A DNA stretch of 64,000 bases from Motacilla alba alba. Its lineage: Eukaryota > Chordata > Aves > Passeriformes > Motacillidae. The stretch's first letter is position 1, and each line of letters opens with the position of its first letter. The stretch is taken from NCBI RefSeq assembly GCF_015832195.1, contig NC_052032.1, positions 812,618 through 876,617 of the forward strand. Direction: 5' to 3'. The notes under the pieces are model-generated. The model was not told where the DNA came from. It saw only the letters and a program-made list of their open reading frames with translations, and did not search any database. The position numbers were made by a program, and so were the translations under genes. Below, piece after piece: positions 1 to 11,000 of this stretch.

Positions 1-33
1 CAGCACCTGAGGTGTTTGTGCCTTTGCTGGCAG

Positions 34-3000
34 GGAGGAGAACAGCACCAAGGCCGAGCAGGTCTTGGCCGAGGTGTCCAAGGCCATTGGGGAGTACCCT
101 GTGGATTTCCGTGGAGCTCGGATCCTGCTGGGGAGCGAGGAGGGTTCCTTTGGCTGGATCACTGTCAACTACCTGCTGGAGACACTGGTCAAGGTGCAGC
201 TGGGGAGAGGGCAGGGGAGGGGCAGTGGGGAGAACATCCCTGTCTGAGCTACAGCCAGCTTTCCTTATTTGCAGAGAAGGGAGGAATGGAGCTTTGGGGC
301 ACTGGTCACCCAGCCAAAGGTGTCCCGTGGTCGTGGGCTGCAGAGTTCACCTCATTAATGTGATTAACGGGATCTTTGTGTCCAGCTCAGCCTGGCCCTT
401 TGCTCTCGTGTGCTGACACATGGGTTGATTTTGGGGTCCCGGGGATATGGCAGCGGGATCAGCCTCTGGGAGACAGGGTTCCTTTTTCCCTGCTCCAAGT
501 GTCTGGATCCCAGCCAATGTGCAGCAGCCAAGAGGCCGCACCTGAGTGCTCTGTGGAAGTGTCTGGGTTGAGGAGGATGTGGGCAGGCAGGGGTAAAACA
601 GGGAGCCAGGAGCACGTGGAAGGTGCCCCTGGAGCCCAAAAGTCCTTGCGGGAAGGGAGTGTGAGTGTGAGTGCCTGCAGTTCAGCCTAACCCTTGCTGT
701 GTCTTGGGCCAGTTCTCGTTTGCAGAGAAATGGGAACATCCCCAGGACGCTGAGGTTCTGGGAGCTCTGGACCTTGGCGGTGCCTCGACGCAGATCACCT
801 TCCAGCCCGGGGTCCCCGTGGAGGACAGGAACACGTCTGTGTTCTTCCGGCTCTACGGCACCAACTACTCCCTGTACAGCCACAGCTACCTGTGCTATGG
901 GCAGAGCCAGGCCCTGAAGATGCTGCTGGCAGCTCTGCACCAGGTGCCACGGGGCACGGGGGCTGCTCAGCCATCTCCCAGTGCCGTGGCACATCTCTCC
1001 CCCTGCAGTGTTGGGCGTGCCTGTGGGGAAAGAGTTGGGAATTGGCAGAGGCTTGGGTTTTATCTAGGGAAGCAAAAAGTTGCCTCCTTTTGGGTGGAAG
1101 GTGGTAGTGATTGCCAGTCAGGGCTGCCTTCTCCCCACATCTTGACATGCAGTGGCATTTTTTGTAATTTCCCAAGCCCAGCTGCATGTGTAGCTTTTCT
1201 GCTATCACCATTCTCTTGGCCTTGCTCCATTTCTGCCCAGAGAGAGGTTTCCCAGCACAGTCCCCGCACAACTGCCCAGGGACAGAGGCAGAGCCCAGTG
1301 CTGTGGGAGCCAGGGCTGCTCAGGGAGCTCACAGGTGGGGTGCATCCAGTCCTCCTGGGTGTAGTCCTGCTTTTTGGGATGGGCTGTGGGAAGGGTCTCA
1401 GTGGCATTGCAGCCCCATGAATGGCTCCGTCTCTCTCCAGGCCAGCTCGAGTGCCCAGATCATCCACCCCTGCTACCCCCAGGGGTACCAGGAGAACATC
1501 ACCGTGGCAGAGCTCTATGACAGCCCCTGTGTGCGTGCACCAAGCTCAGCCAGCCCTGGCCTTGTCCTCACGGTGACGGGGACAGGGGACCCAGCTGCGT
1601 GTGGCACGGCCGTCCGGAGACTCTTCAACTTCAGCTGCAGGGCGCAGGGGCCGTGCGGGTTCAATGGGGTCTATCAGCCCCCCGTGCGGGGACAGTTCTT
1701 CGTAAGCAGCCTCTGTCCCTGTGCCTGGGAGGGACTATGGGAGTTGGGGGCAGAACCCCTGGATAACTGCTCTAGGGTTGTGTCTGAGTAGTGCCAGCCC
1801 TGGGAGCTGGGTTGTGCCTGACACAGGGAGACACAGGGGCTGCTGGCCTGTGTGCCAGGCAGCCCCAGACCTCTGTCCTCCCAGTGCCATTCCCTGTCAG
1901 TGTGGGCAGCATTCCCAAGCTCCCTCCCCCAGGGTCACTGCCAGCACCTTTCAGTGATGAGCAGGGCCTTACCAGGCCCCCTGCATAGGGGTGGGTGGCA
2001 TCAGTGGCCTGAGTGCTCCAATAACCTGTCACCTTTGGTCTTGACACCCACAGGCCTTCTCAGGGTTTTATCACAGCCTTCACTTCCTGAACCTGACAGG
2101 AGGGCAGTCCTTGAGCTTGGTCAATGCCACCATCAGGCAGATATGCAACAGCAGCTGGAAACAGGTGAGATTCTGCCCAGGAGTGCGTTTCACCTGGGCA
2201 CTGGGCAGCCTGAAGGCTCATCCCCAGCCCATCCTCTTCTGTGGTCAGCTGTAGAGAGCCAGGAGGAGCACAAAGGTCTCTGCACCTGGAGAGAGATGGG
2301 AGAGCAGCCTGCAGCTCCCCAGGGTCTCTGCTCCCAGCTGCACTGAGGGGCTGTTCCCAAGTGTGGGCACATCCAGCACTGCTCTGTGTCCAGCCTCCTC
2401 CTGTTCTCCCACCTCTGCAGGTGCAGGAGTTGTTCCCCACGGCAAACAGGACCCAGCTCCGTGACACCTGCACAGCCAGCTCCTACATACTCACCCTCCT
2501 CCTGCAAGGCTACAAATTCAACATCACAACATGGCCTAGCATCCACTTCATCCGGCAGGTAGGAGAGTGTCCAGCAGCCCCCAGCTTCCACACTTTGTGC
2601 CATGAAGTGCCATGTGCCCACCCTGCTGCTGCTGGGCATGGGGGATACCAGGGCAGCACAGCCCTACTGCCCATACCCAGGGCAGCTCTTGAGCTATGCT
2701 CACACAGCTGCTGGAACATCTGGCCCAGCCCTTTGTGCTCGCCCCCAGTTTATGTCACTGCTGGGGCCTCTGCAGCCCAAGGTGGGCACAGAAATGGTGG
2801 TAGTGGAGCAGGACCTGGGGGTGCAGGCTCTTCTCTAGTTTGCCCGGTACTTTGCAGCCTTTCCCATCCCTCTTCCCTGTCTGTCTGCACAGGTTGCTAA
2901 CATAGATGTGGGCTGGACTCTGGGCTACATGCTCAATCTCACCAACATGATCCCCTCGGAGCCTCGCACAGCAGTCACAGAGCTCCCGACAAGCATCTGG

Positions 3001-3102
3001 ATAGCAGCCACAGTTCTGCTGGCCATCATGCTCATCCTCATCTTCTGCCTGCTCACAGCCATGTGCTGCCATAGAAACTCCTCGGGCTATGAGCAGCTGT
3101 AG
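34..3102 (+). CDS. ENTPD8: ENTPD8-type ecto-nucleoside triphosphate diphosphohydrolase, partial (3' six coding exons)
   Basis: This is the C-terminal three quarters (369 aa) of a membrane NTPDase that hydrolyses extracellular or luminal NTPs and NDPs. Coding exons are 34-193, 713-943, 1441-1701, 2054-2164, 2421-2558 and 2893-3102; all have GT/AG borders and matching phases. The first begins with the third base of a split Arg codon, so earlier exons lie outside the window. Visible apyrase conserved regions are EEGSFGWITVNYLL (ACR3, with the catalytic Glu), [13 protein letters not shown] (ACR4) and AFSGFYHSLHFLNL (ACR5). There are many N-glycosylation sequons (NTS, NYS, NIT, NFS, NLT, NAT). A C-terminal transmembrane helix (SIWIAATVLLAIMLILIFCL) is followed by a 12-residue tail ending GYEQL. 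Family membership is firm. Which of the two local copies is the one-to-one ENTPD8 ortholog is not settled: this copy matches the chicken liver/gizzard ecto-ATPDase best from memory. Confidence 0.92.
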
Positions 3103-3993
3103 CAGCGCTGCCTCCAGAGGCTGCCGAGGCCAAGTCCTGCTGCCACACCTCTGCAAGGAGCTGCTTCCCGAGAATCACCCCTGCGTGCCCAGGGGCCACG
3201 GACTTGTCCTGGGGGGCCCTGAGTCCTGGCCTGGTGAGCTGGAACTGGCACAGCTGTAAAACACCCTCCTCATAGCTGTGTGCTCTCTGGCTCTCCTTTC
3301 CCCGCGCTGCTGGTTGGAGATGCTCCAGGAGGGAGGGCTTGGCCATGTGGGGCAGGGGCTCCGCGCTGGGGCCTGGGGACCACCGTGCTGTGGGGTGGCT
3401 GGAGATGGGGACTGGGGGGACCTGGCAGCAGTGTCACAGGGCTGGTTACAGCCCACAGCAGAAACCCTGGGTGGGACACACACGTCCTGCCCCATCCCGG
3501 GGCCAGGGTCTGCATCTCCCACGGCCAGCGCTGGCCCCGGGGGCCGTGGCTTTGGGGATGTTCCGGACGCTGGCCTGGTAGACAGGGCTCTGCCTAGGAC
3601 TGGGAAGCCCGGTGAGGGGGGAAATGGCACCGCTCCCTCCTCTCCTGCATGAGGTTCCTCTCCAGTCCAGCTGCATCCCATGCCCCATGCATGGCAGACA
3701 GCTCATCCTCCCTTTCCAATGCAGGGTGACTTGGGAACACTGCTGGGACATAGCAGAGGCAGCTTCCAGGGCCCCCCATACATTTTTGGGCAGTCTTACT
3801 GGCAGCCAAGCGATACGTGAGTTGAGAGACCTCCTCAGAGAAGGAAAAAGGCCTGTCCTTGTGCCCTTGTTGGCCCCACTCCAAGGTCCAGCAGACACCT
3901 CAGTGTTTGCAGGAACACCTCCCATAGATTCGTTGCCTCACCCCTGAGTCTCCATCATCACCAGCTCTTACTTGGGAGACAGAAGTAATTAAA
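3103..3993 (+). other. Probable 3' UTR of the + ENTPD8 copy, with an ATTAAA signal at 3988-3993
   Basis: There is no coding signal after the TAG at 3100-3102. The first poly(A)-signal-like hexamer downstream on the + strand is ATTAAA at 3988-3993, just before the 3' end predicted for the opposite-strand gene. No AATAAA was noticed in between. The UTR end is inferred from the hexamer only. Confidence 0.4.
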
Positions 3994-4051
3994 TTACAAC
4001 GATTTGGGAGCAGAGTAGCAGGCATTTCCCCATGTGATGCCTTTTACAATG

Positions 4052-5039
4052 TTTATTTGGGTGATGAGAGCTGTGAGGTGCCCAGCATTCCACAGGAACA
4101 CCAAAGGTCTGCTCCTTGCTGTGGGAATGCAAACAACAGCATGAATCATCCACAGAGCAGCTAAAAATGAGCAGAACCAAAGGCAAAGGCCATGGGCAGG
4201 ACCCAGCTCAGCCATGTGCAGGGCAGGACTCACAGCCTGCTGGAGCCTCATCCTGACACCCATGGGGTCCAGGCCTTCTGCTGGTGGGACAGTGCTGTCT
4301 CCAGGAAGGCACTGAGGAACATCAATCCCTTTATTCCAGGTGAAAAGGAAGAGGATGAGATGGGTGGTGAGATGTGATGATGAGATGACGTGACATGCCA
4401 TAACACAATGATGAGATGATGAGATGGACTCTCTGGAGGTGCATGGACCACACTTCTGACTGTGGGTGCTCAGTTTTCTTTCTCCAAGACCATCTCCACA
4501 AAAGCCCCAGCCACAGACCCTCCACAGGGCCAGCTGGGGTCCCACAGAGCATCCTTCAGGCTGGCAGACCTGGCAGGGACTCGCCAGCTCTTGGTGGCCA
4601 TGCTCAGAGCTGGCATTCCATGGAGCAACCTGTCCCCAGGTGCCTGCACCGTGCCCCCCCAGGCTGGCACTGGGGCACTGTCCTACGGCCAGGCTGGCCC
4701 TCCAAGGCCCCAGGGCCAGATGCTGGGTGGAGCCATGTCTGTAACAGGCAGAGCACTGGCAGGAGGCACACAGGCTTGGCTGAGGCTTCTGCAGGTTGAT
4801 CCCATTGTGTCTCCATGGGAGTGGAGCTCCTCTGGAAACCTCAGAGGGTGCCTGTCTGCATGTTGGGGGCCAGGCCCATGAAAAAGCAGACCCAAGTTCT
4901 CTGGAGCTGTGGAGGTGACTATGCTCAGCAGCACAGACCCAGTCCTGGGCTCCAGTTATGCAGGCAGGAACATGGGGACTCCAGCACAGCCCTGCAGCCC
5001 CAGTCTGTCCCTGCTGGGCTCCCAAACACAGCCAGGATC
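4052..5039 (-). other. Probable 3' UTR of the - ENTPD8 copy, with AATAAA at 4057-4052
   Basis: On the minus strand the stretch follows the TAG stop (5042-5040) and runs to a canonical AATAAA (tttatt on the + strand at 4052-4057). It contains a short GATGA-rich microsatellite near 4356-4435. A 463-codon open frame here (5385-3994) is compositional and not supported as a gene. Confidence 0.5.
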
Positions 5040-8000
5040 CTACACCCACAGCTGCAGGAGTAGGGCAGCGAGCCCCAAGACGAGGGTGAGGATGATGAAG
5101 GTGATGGCTGCAGCCCACAGGGAAGACCTGTGGCCCTTCAGCCTGGCTGGAGCCTCGGCCGGGACCATGTTGGTGAGGTTCAGCATGTACCCCAGCGTCC
5201 AGCCCACGTCGGCACCTCCTGCCTGCCCCGGAGAGAGGGGACTGGGTTAGCCCTGCAGGGGAGCCGCTGCTGGCATAGGGGGCAGGCAGGGCTCTCTGCA
5301 CCACTGCTCCCCAGCACCCCAGCATGGGGCTGGTTCTCCCCAGCACCCCAAAACGGGGGCTGGCTCCCTCCCAGGACCCCAGCACAGGGGCTGGCTCCCC
5401 CTCAGCAGCCCAATGTGGGAGCTAGCTCTCCCCAGTGCCCCAACATGGAGCTAGTTCTCCCCCAGGACCCCAAATGGGTCTGGCTCTCCCCAGCACCCCA
5501 ACATGGAGCTAGTTCTCCCCCAGGACCCCAATATGGGTCTGGCTCTCCCCAGTGCCCCAACATGGAGCTGGTTCTCCCCCAGGACCCCAATATGGGTCTG
5601 GCTCTCCCCAGCACCCCAACATGGGCTGGTTCTCCTCCAGCACCCCAATATGGGTCTGGCTCTCCCCCAGGACCACCTCTGCTCCCCCTCATTGGCTGGG
5701 AGCACTGCCCACCTTCATCTGGAAGAAGATATTGTTCCAACTGGTCTCGTTGAACTTGTAGGCGTCAAGGAGGAGTGCGAGGATGTAGTTGGCGATGGCA
5801 CAGTATTTCGGCAGTCGCTCGGGATTCTCTTTGGGGTAGCTGGAATACAGCTGGGGTGGGGAATGTTTGGGGATGAAGGGGAGTTATTGACAAGCAATTG
5901 CTGTGCAGAGACAAAGCCCTGAAATGTGCATGAGCAGCAGTGGCTCCACAGTCACTAGCATCCAGGAAGAGACTCCTAGGCCAGGCAGTGATTTTGGACC
6001 TCTCCATGCAGGGCAACTCCTTTGGGGAGGATTTACACTCCACACGGAAACAGAGGCACATATTGTAGCTTATTGTAGCTCCTCCTGCCCCAAATTCTTC
6101 ATCTCAGCCTCTTCATGCAAGGGGCTCCTGCTCTCTGCCCTGTGGTGGTGCTGGCACATTTCTGGGCTTATCCACCCCCACATATTGCCCAGAGGAGCTG
6201 TAGCTGCTCCATCCCTGGAAATGCTCAAGGCCAAATTAGATAGGTTTAGAGCAACCTGGTCTAGTGGAAGGTGTCCCTGCCCGTGTCAGGGATGTGGAAC
6301 AAGATGAGCCTTCCCAACCAAACCAGTCCGGAATTCTATGATTCTAAGATTTGACTTGTCTCCAGCATGGTACCAGCAGCTGGCTCTGCTCTCACCATCC
6401 TCCCTGGCATCCTCATCCCCATCTCCATCCCCATCCCCACCTTCAACCCCAGCTGCTTGCTGCCCTTGCCTGCCCTAGCTGCCCTTTTCCCAAGGGTGAA
6501 TGAGCAAGAGGTGGATGCAGGACAGACCCAGCTCCACACAAAGCTCAGGGGTGGCTCTGCTGTGTAGGACACAGCTCAGAACCAGAGAGCCTTGCCCTGG
6601 AGGGGGCTCCACTCCCTCCCCTCACCTCACCCCAGGACCCCTTTGCTTCTGAATGTTCCACTCTGCCTCCACCCTGAGGAACATACATCCTCCCAGCTCC
6701 TTGCGCAGAGGCCCTCGATGGCCTCTCTGACAGTGGCCAGCGGCTGCCCCTCCGTCAGGTTCAGGAACTTGAGGTTATAGTAGAATGCAGAGAAGGCCTG
6801 CAAGGTGAGAGGCAGAAACAGAGACAGAAACCCCAGTGAGCTGCAGTGGGGCACCCCTGGCAGCTGCCCGAAGCAGGAGGTGGGGTTTTCCTTCACGGGG
6901 TTTGTCCCACCCCAGGATGTCCCAGGGCATTGCTGTCCCTGTCCCAGCAGGTGATGGGCTGGGGTTGGTGCCTGCTGGTGAGAGTAGCACAGCCAGCACA
7001 GCCAGAGCCTTGCTGAAGCTGCTGTCTCAACTCCTATTGACAAGCCCTGTTTTATAAACAAATCCATGGGAGTGTCCAAGGCCAGGTTGGACAGGGCTTG
7101 GAGCACCCTGGGATAGTGGGAGCTGTCCCTGTCCATGGCAGGGGGTGGCTCAAGACGAGCTCTAAGATCCCTTCCAACCCAAACCAGTCCGGGATTCGAT
7201 GATTCTCAGCGTGGCCCCGTTTGGAGGTTTGGCTGGAAAACCATCCAGCAGCAATCCCCAGTGTGCCCTCAGGCAGTGGTGCTTGGGGAGCCTCTTGCCC
7301 CTGTTCCCTGCAGGGAGGTGACAGTGCCATGGGAGAGTGGGGACAGCCCAGCACCAGGGGACGCCTTTCCGAGGAGGTGGGAAGACGGGTTTGCCTTACA
7401 ATGAACTGCCCACGGAGCGGGGGCTGGTAGATGCCATCAAAGGCACAGTCCTGGCTCTGGCCACACGCCGAGAAGTTGAAGAGCCTCCTGAGGGCTGCCA
7501 AGCAGCTGCTGGCGTTGCCCCTGCCCTCCAGGGTGACGGTGCTGTCGCCCAGGGGCAGGCGCAGGTCGCGGCCGTCCGTGCAGGGGCTGGTGCGGAAGGA
7601 AGACAGCAACATGGTCTCCTTGTAGCCCTTTGGGTAGCAGGGGTGGTAGACTCGTGTGCTGGGGGACGACTCCTGAGGACAGCAAAATGCAGCTGCAGCT
7701 CCTCTGGAGCCTCCTGGCTGCATGTGGACACATCCAGCATCTCCCCAAAGCCCAGGCACCGGCACTCCCAATTCCTCTGCAGGGAAAGACCCTCCTGTCC
7801 TTCAGTCCTGGTCTTGCTGGCTGTCCCAGCATGAGCCAAGCACTGCTTCTCACTCTGCTTTATCTCATTCCCTCTCCCACAGCAGCAGACCAGTTTCAAG
7901 GACCCAACATGTCTCTGCCCTGGCCAGAAGGATCATTTTTGGGGACATGTAAAGCCCTCTCTAGGTTTAGAGAGGCTAAAACTAAAAACAGCTAAAACCT

Positions 8001-11000
8001 CTAAAGCCAGCTCTAGCTCTGGTTCTACCTCCAACTCTATCCAGGGTCACCACATGGGATCCTGGCCAAACAGCAAGGGCAAACTCTTCTGGCTCACCAA
8101 GGCTGCTCTGCTGGTGAGGTACAGCTCCATAAAGATACTCTTCACCTCTGACTTTCCAAAAAATGGCCTGAGAAAGATCTTCAGCTCACATTTCTCAGGT
8201 TGTGAAGCCACAGAGTAGCTGAGGTTCAGGGGAGCTGTAGGTTCCCTGTGATCACCCTCTTGTTAAGGCATGACCAACTAGAGCAGGCTGCTCAGAGCCT
8301 TGACCCATCAAGTTCTGAGGATCTCCAGAGACAATGACTCTACAGCATTTTTGGGTCTTATTCCAATATCTGATCATTCATATTGGGGAAAACTTTTCCC
8401 CTTTGTCTGGCTGGAAACTCAGATGTTCCAGCTTGTGACCCTTGCGTCTTGCCCTGGCACTTTGCACCTCTGACAAGAGCCGGGTCCTGCACTTCTGCAC
8501 ACCCCATGTGAAGCCAGAAGATCCCAAACTACCCCTTGTGACACTTTCCCCATCCCTGTTAGTGTCCAAGGCCAGGTTGGATGGGACTTGGAGCAGCCTG
8601 GGATAGTGGAAGGTGTCCCTGCCCATGGCAGGGGGCAGAACAAGATGATCCTTCCAACCCAAACCAGTCTGGGAATCCATTATACCTGTGCTCCTCTCCA
8701 CATTTGCCCTGCCATGCTCTAAGGAGTCTGTCCTTGCTCTAAGTCCTTGCTGATGCCTCTCCAGAAGAGCCCTGCCTGTCCTTACTTTATGCATTAGCAG
8801 GTGTGTGGTTGGCATCATGACACTACAGGCCTCGGCAGCCTCTCACCACAATTAATTCCTTCGCCAGCCGCTTCAGCATCTCGTCCTGCCCGTAGCAGAG
8901 GTAGCTGTGGGCGTAGATGTTGTAGCTGTACCCGTACAGGGTGAACTCAGAGCCTTCATTCTGGCTCAGTACTGGACCTTCGGGCATAAAGGCGATTTGA
9001 GTGGATGCTCCTCCAAGATCCAGTGCCCCAAAAATGTTGGCTGCCTCCGGACGAAGCCACGTGTGTGCTTTGGGAGAGTACTGCCAACGAGAGCCAGGGG
9101 AGGAAGAGAAGTAGCACAGAATGCCCTGAGCAGAATTCTCATCCCATTGAAGACAACAGGATTTTGTTATTAAATTCAATGGGCCTCTGCATGTGAGCCC
9201 TCCCTCCCTCCCTGCCCAGGCAGCTGGGATATTGATCAGAGCATGGCACAGACGGAACTCTCAGGTGGTCAGTGGGTGCTGACACTCTCAGGTGGTCGGT
9301 AGCTGCTGACCTCACCTGTGGGCTCACCAGGCTCTGAGTCACCACCCCCAGGCCAGAGTGCTGGTGGCAACTGGCTCGGGGACTTGCCCTTGCCAGGGAG
9401 GCTGCAGGAGGAAGGATTTCTCTCCAAGAATCCTCCAACAGCCCCCACAGGAGCCCAACACTGAGCTGTGGCAAGGCTGGGACAGAGCTCCGGTCTGAGG
9501 CGCCTTCAGCTGGAGTCTCCCAGCACTGCAGGGAGATGGAGCTTCCCAGGCAGGGACACAGAGCCCAGCTGTGCTGCACCGACCTCCCAGTCCCTGAGAC
9601 ACCCTCTGTCCACTTGGTGTGGAGATTGCCCTCAGCTCTCAGCAGACATCCTCATTCCTGAGTCCTCCCTCCTCACTCCTGTGGGCAAAACCAGAGGATG
9701 TGTCTCCTTCCCTTGGATCACTTGCAGAAGCTGCTAACCCTGACCTCTCCTGCACTGAGAAAGCTTGAGGAAAATAAGAAAAGCTGTATTAGCAAAGGAG
9801 TGGGTGTTCCACCCTTCTCCCACCTTGGTGAAGGAGTCCAGCAGGTAGTTGATGGTGATCCAGCCATAGGCCCCCTCTTCCTCTCCTGTAAGGATCCGAG
9901 CCCCTTTGAAAGCCACAGGGTACTCCTGCATGGTTTTAGCAACCTCAGCCAGGACTTGCTCTGTTGCTGAGCTGTTCTGTTCCCTAGGAAGGATGCAAAG
10001 GACAGGACACATACCCAACTACAACAGAGGAAACACAAAGAAAGTCTGGTTCTCTCTCAGTTCCACATACTCCCAGTTTTTGCAACAAGCAGTCTGTCTG
10101 AAAGGGTTTCCTGCCACATGGCTTGTCTGAGCTGCTCATCCGAGGTGAATCCCCGCTGCCTCGGCTTGGATTGCCAATCTAGGAGCAACAGCAACCCCTC
10201 CCCTGCAGGGCAGCTTGATACCAGTCACCTAGAACCTTCCCAGGCCACCCTTCCCTGCCTGAGTGCTGGAGGCTGGAGGGGGTTGTGCTGCAAGACCCAG
10301 GTTTGAACATCACCCCCTGGCTGTGCCCAAGACAGGTCTGGTTGCTGATCTCTGGGGTTTTTCAGGAAGGTTTCAGACTGGGTTCAGCCCTCTCAGGGGG
10401 GAAGATGTCTCAGGGCTGTTCTTGCTCTCTCAAGTGAGCAACCTTCAGGCTATGACCCAGCTCCTTCCCAGGTCTGATTGCCAGGGCACAGAAATAATCT
10501 GCAGCTATAAAACCAAGAGCCATGAAATGAAGGATGCCATTTGAAGAAAGCTGATATAGGCTGGTGAAAGGTGAGGACAGGACCTGCAGCACTTTGTTGC
10601 CTCCTACCTCTGCCCCACCAGCACTCATCCACCTGGGCAGGTGGCACATCTGCTGGCATCCCAACCCCCTTGTTATTAAGGAATAATGAAAAGCAAACAA
10701 AGCTGTGAAAAACACCTCTCGCTTAGAACTGGGACATTCTGGGATGTCCCAACAGACATTACTCAGGACAGTCCAGCCCTCCCTGTGTCCCCAGCAAGCT
10801 GCCTTTTCCCCCTTTCCCCCCTCTCCTCCCTGCCCATTCGCTCATGGCAGTGTGGGAGCTGGGGTCCTGGCCCTGTGCAGGAACTGTCCTGGCAGTGGCT
10901 GTTTGCAGCTCTGTCACTGCTGCCACCCCCTGCCCCCATCAGTACCTCAGTAGCCTCATGCCAGCTGTTGCTCCAAGATAAGCTGGGACATCCCTCTGCT

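Noticed and set aside
3994..5385. 463-codon minus-strand open frame
   Set aside because: It covers the 3' UTR, last exon (in the wrong frame) and minisatellite intron of the - ENTPD8 copy. The peptide is low-complexity with no domain.
5311..5690. CRISPR-like regular spacing
   Set aside because: Repeat and 'spacer' are both variants of the same ~30 bp unit, in an intron of a vertebrate gene; it is a minisatellite.
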